64,000 nt of DNA from Glandiceps talaboti (lineage: Eukaryota; Hemichordata; Enteropneusta; Spengelidae): contig NC_135560.1 of assembly GCF_964340395.1 (NCBI RefSeq), positions 6,418,598 through 6,482,597 on the forward strand, given 5' to 3'. Shown piece by piece: positions 61,016 through 64,000 of the stretch (the first letter of the stretch is position 1; every line of letters begins with the position of its first letter). The position numbers and the translations under genes are program-made. The notes under the pieces were generated by a model. The model did no database searches and was not told where the DNA came from. It saw only the letters and a program-made list of their open reading frames with translations.

Positions 61016-63374
61016 GTTGATAGTCAGGGACTCAGACCACTATTTAGTGGTCTGAGTCAGGGGCAATACTTCTTTGCAAGGCAATGATACTTTCTATCTT
61101 TACAAGGAGAGGTTAGCTACTAAGGTACATCATAAAAATCTAAGTTGATAACTCTTAGCAATTGATCATTCTTTTAATTTATGTCGTGATTTAAGTCGGA
61201 TCTAAGACAGGTAGCACATTTCACAATCTGAACACAGCCCAAAACTGGCTTATCAGTTTTACATTGTTTGTAGTAGTATTGTTGTCAAAGTCTTATCTTG
61301 TTTACCTGTTTGGCAGTACACCAACATTTTTTTTTTTACGTCAATATGTACATACATGTACGCACGACATTTCATCCATAAAAAGCATTCTTTTCTGATC
61401 TATTCTTCTTTTTTTTCCTTAAACGTTACCTAATTAGGACATACGAATTATCCAAATCAATAAGATTGTCCAGATTTATGCATACCAAGCTTTTTTTGTA
61501 TCATATTGATTCCTGTAATCGTTTGCTCATAATGGAGAAGGTCAAATGATTTTTGTGTACCAGTTGGTCAAACACCTTGCGTGCCATATTTCTCAATCTA
61601 GAGTAAATGACGACAAACCAGAAATCAATACCATTGAAGGCCTCTTACAGGCAAGGTTTCATTATTTGAAAAAGTGTAACTGAAATCACTTTTGTTCCGG
61701 CTCATTTGTTGTTCTGCACAGAGGGGGTAAAGTTACTAAAGAAAAAAATATATATATCCCCTAATGAATTGATTAATATGTTTTTCCTACGGTTCTGTGA
61801 AATATAATAATCAGTCTGAAGTGTTGGCTTTGTGGAGGTACATTCTTCTGTCTGCTCCTTGACCTGTTTTCTCATTAATACTCCGTATTTCTTGCATGTT
61901 TCCCTCTTATTTCACAAGGGACACAAGTACCTATTAAAGTTTTTACTGCTGTGGAGTTGTTTATCTCAAAGCAATAAAATCCTCCAACCTTATTTAATCC
62001 TACAGTATTGTTCTCAAGGTATCTAGTCGGTAGTTGCTTTCATCATCCTCTCTGTACGCCATCAGAATTTGAAGTTCTGAAAGGAGAAAGAAAAGATTTC
62101 TTTTAGGTCCTCACCTTCTAGCAATCTTGACCTCGGCTTTGAAATATTCTAAATAATCAAAACAGCCCCACAAAATAAATATTAAAGTTTTGGAAAGAAA
62201 GATTTCCTTTGATGTCCTCATCACCTGGCAACCATGAGCTCCGTAATGCAGTTTGGAAAATATTCAAAACATCTACGTTTTCTTGATTTTATTAGAATTT
62301 TCTGAGTAAATACATATGTGAAACTTGTTAGATATTTTGTAAGTATAATTACAGTACTAACATAGCTTGCGATTCTAGACTTTTAAAAAGGTGAAATTCT
62401 ATACTTTTGTATGTTTTTATATACCATATAGCATTAGTAAGCCAACAAGTGACAAACATTTTGTAAAATTTCATATTCCATGTTTTATTTTGTGAGATTA
62501 CAAGTATGTACTGTATTTAAAAGGGGTATGGGAAGTAACTGAGTTTTTGATTATCAGAACCTCACATACAATGTAGATGGGTTGGGGCTGTATAATACTA
62601 TGATTTTATTGTTAGTACTGTACAAGGATTTTACCCCTTCTCTTTCACTCTGAGGTACAGCTTAAAGCTGGAGACAGTTTCGGTTCAATAAGATCTGCTG
62701 TACATGTATGAAGCTCCTGGCTTCTCTTGGTTTAGACTGTATTTAGATACATTGTGTTGTTTTTATGAGTTGTGACGTAGGCTGATTGGGTGGCTGTCAC
62801 AACATGTCATTTTATCTTACGTTATGGACTACTCTTGGCGCAGAGTGACTGAAAATTGAAGGTACAAACCTTTACCCTTACTTATGTAGTATGAAATATT
62901 ACCCAAGGATATGGCACAAACATCAAAATAATGACTAAAACCTTTGCAATGTTAACGATGACAAATTTTTGATATTTTATGAGCTGCTTATTTGATTTAA
63001 CTGACATTGCTAGACCTTCAACACCTGTTGATTCTAATGTACAAGGCCAGTAAATCTCTCCGGGTTGAATCTTTGAAAATCCACAAGTTTCCTTTATTTC
63101 CTCATATGTATCATTTCAACTAATTTATAAGCCTGGCAAATCTCCAGATATAAATCTTTATTATCCCACAGGTTTCCCCCATGTTGTGAACTATTTCCTG
63201 TATCAGATACTGTATCAGCAATTTAACAAGGGTAGGCAAATCTCCAGATATACATCTAAATCTAAGCTGTCTCTTAGGATGTGTTATGGACTTTTCAAGC
63301 AAGAATTTACAATTCAACATAATGTACAGCCCAAACATTTGCTTACGACACAGTCCCTCTATCACATAGAATGA
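61016..63374. other. No gene recognised
   Basis: AT-rich. A diverged two-copy repeat lies at about 62080-62160 and 62195-62275 (agatttcytttrrtgtcctca), and ggcaaatctccagatata occurs at about 63135 and 63235. No coding signal. Confidence 0.45.
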
Positions 63375-63465
63375 TAGCTATGAATAATTATATATTTGTA
63401 AGCTACTACTTAGTACTAGTACTAGCCTAGGTCACAGCTTACAAATATATAATTATTCATAGCTA
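63375..63465. repeat. Perfect 30-bp inverted repeat with 31-nt loop
   Basis: The arm at 63375-63404 (starts tagctatgaataattatata) is exactly the reverse complement of 63436-63465. The loop has tagtactagtactag. AT-rich stem. Confidence 0.92.
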
Positions 63466-64000
63466 CAAAATATAGTAAGCGTTATTTTCCCTTGAAGGGT
63501 TTAGAAGTGTAGCTGTTACTCTAAGCTGAGTTTGGACTTCTGGTAAATTGATACATTTTTCATGTAATTTTAATGAGAAATCCCTGTAAATTGTACATGT
63601 TTTGATTTTAACAGTTTACTCTATTAAAACAACATACATATATACTACATGTAGGTAAATGTATACTGATGTAATAGAATGAGAAGAACGCAATAGACCT
63701 GTTGCTCGTTCTAACATGCGTCATGCATCTCCCCATAAAATGCCATGTATCCTGTAAGCGAAGGGGAGAGTGGGGAAGGGTGGGGTTCCATGTGGTACAC
63801 AGGAGGATTGTTATCACCTGACCATATCCTGGGTTTACTAGTAATGTCCTTTTCTATCATTGATGGTGTTTAGTCTTTGTTCTATAAAATCACTCACAAA
63901 TTGAAGTGGTCGACATGTCTTTCCATCATTTCACGATGAAAATGTTATTTCAAGTGTAATAAAGCTAGACAAAACCAGCCTACATGTAAATGTAACAATA

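Overview
This is animal nuclear DNA. It is AT-rich, has many introns, carries no bacterial or organellar signature, and is full of microsatellites, minisatellites, hairpin (foldback) elements and transposon fragments. The one gene I can name is most like a vertebrate COG1 but has more introns, and the repeats do not look vertebrate. A marine invertebrate (a deuterostome such as a hemichordate, amphioxus or echinoderm, or a lophotrochozoan) is my inference; the sequence does not settle the phylum.

The only gene I can assemble with confidence is COG1, subunit 1 of the conserved oligomeric Golgi tethering complex. It lies on the minus strand from the ATG at 56464 to the stop at 35585. I could place 27 coding exons whose phases agree throughout. 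They add up to 2904 nt including the stop, a 967-residue protein that follows human COG1 (about 980 residues) from end to end. One intron uses a GC-AG splice-site pair. Exon 1 overlaps a YY1-like motif and an ATTAAA polyadenylation candidate follows the stop.

The most unusual feature lies inside this gene. At three separate exons (11, 14 and 26) the end of the exon, together with its 5' splice site and the start of the intron, has been tandemly copied into the downstream intron. The arrays have 111-bp, roughly 90-bp degenerate, and exact 56-bp periods. Exon 12 also has a nearby decayed partial copy whose acceptor AG is destroyed. This gives rows of duplicate donor sites and dead exon fragments.

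Positions 1 to 35,500 hold no gene I can support. They contain an ACAT microsatellite at 4.4 kb, hairpin elements at 6.4 and 6.7-7.06 kb, a 46-bp minisatellite at 8.8-9.6 kb, a LINE 3' end at 11 kb, a second, unrelated 46-bp minisatellite at 12.2-13.0 kb, a 38-bp minisatellite at 13.7-15.0 kb, a 180-bp CT run at 17.3 kb, paired foldback elements at 18.6 and 29.7 kb, a 69-bp repeat that keeps a frame open at 26.0-26.9 kb, a homogeneous 94-bp array at 28 kb, and other microsatellites. Several dispersed families have copies both here and inside COG1 introns or beyond the gene: 2.9/37.4 kb, 10.2/42.2/54.4 kb, 16.7/49.2 kb, 11.0/49.7 kb and 15.0/60.8 kb.

From 56,465 to 64,000, upstream of COG1, I see no supported gene. 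A short ATG-plus-donor on the plus strand at 56,700 could be the first exon of a divergent gene, but nothing downstream confirms it. The region has a TIR element at 60.84 kb and a perfect 30-bp inverted repeat at 63.38 kb.
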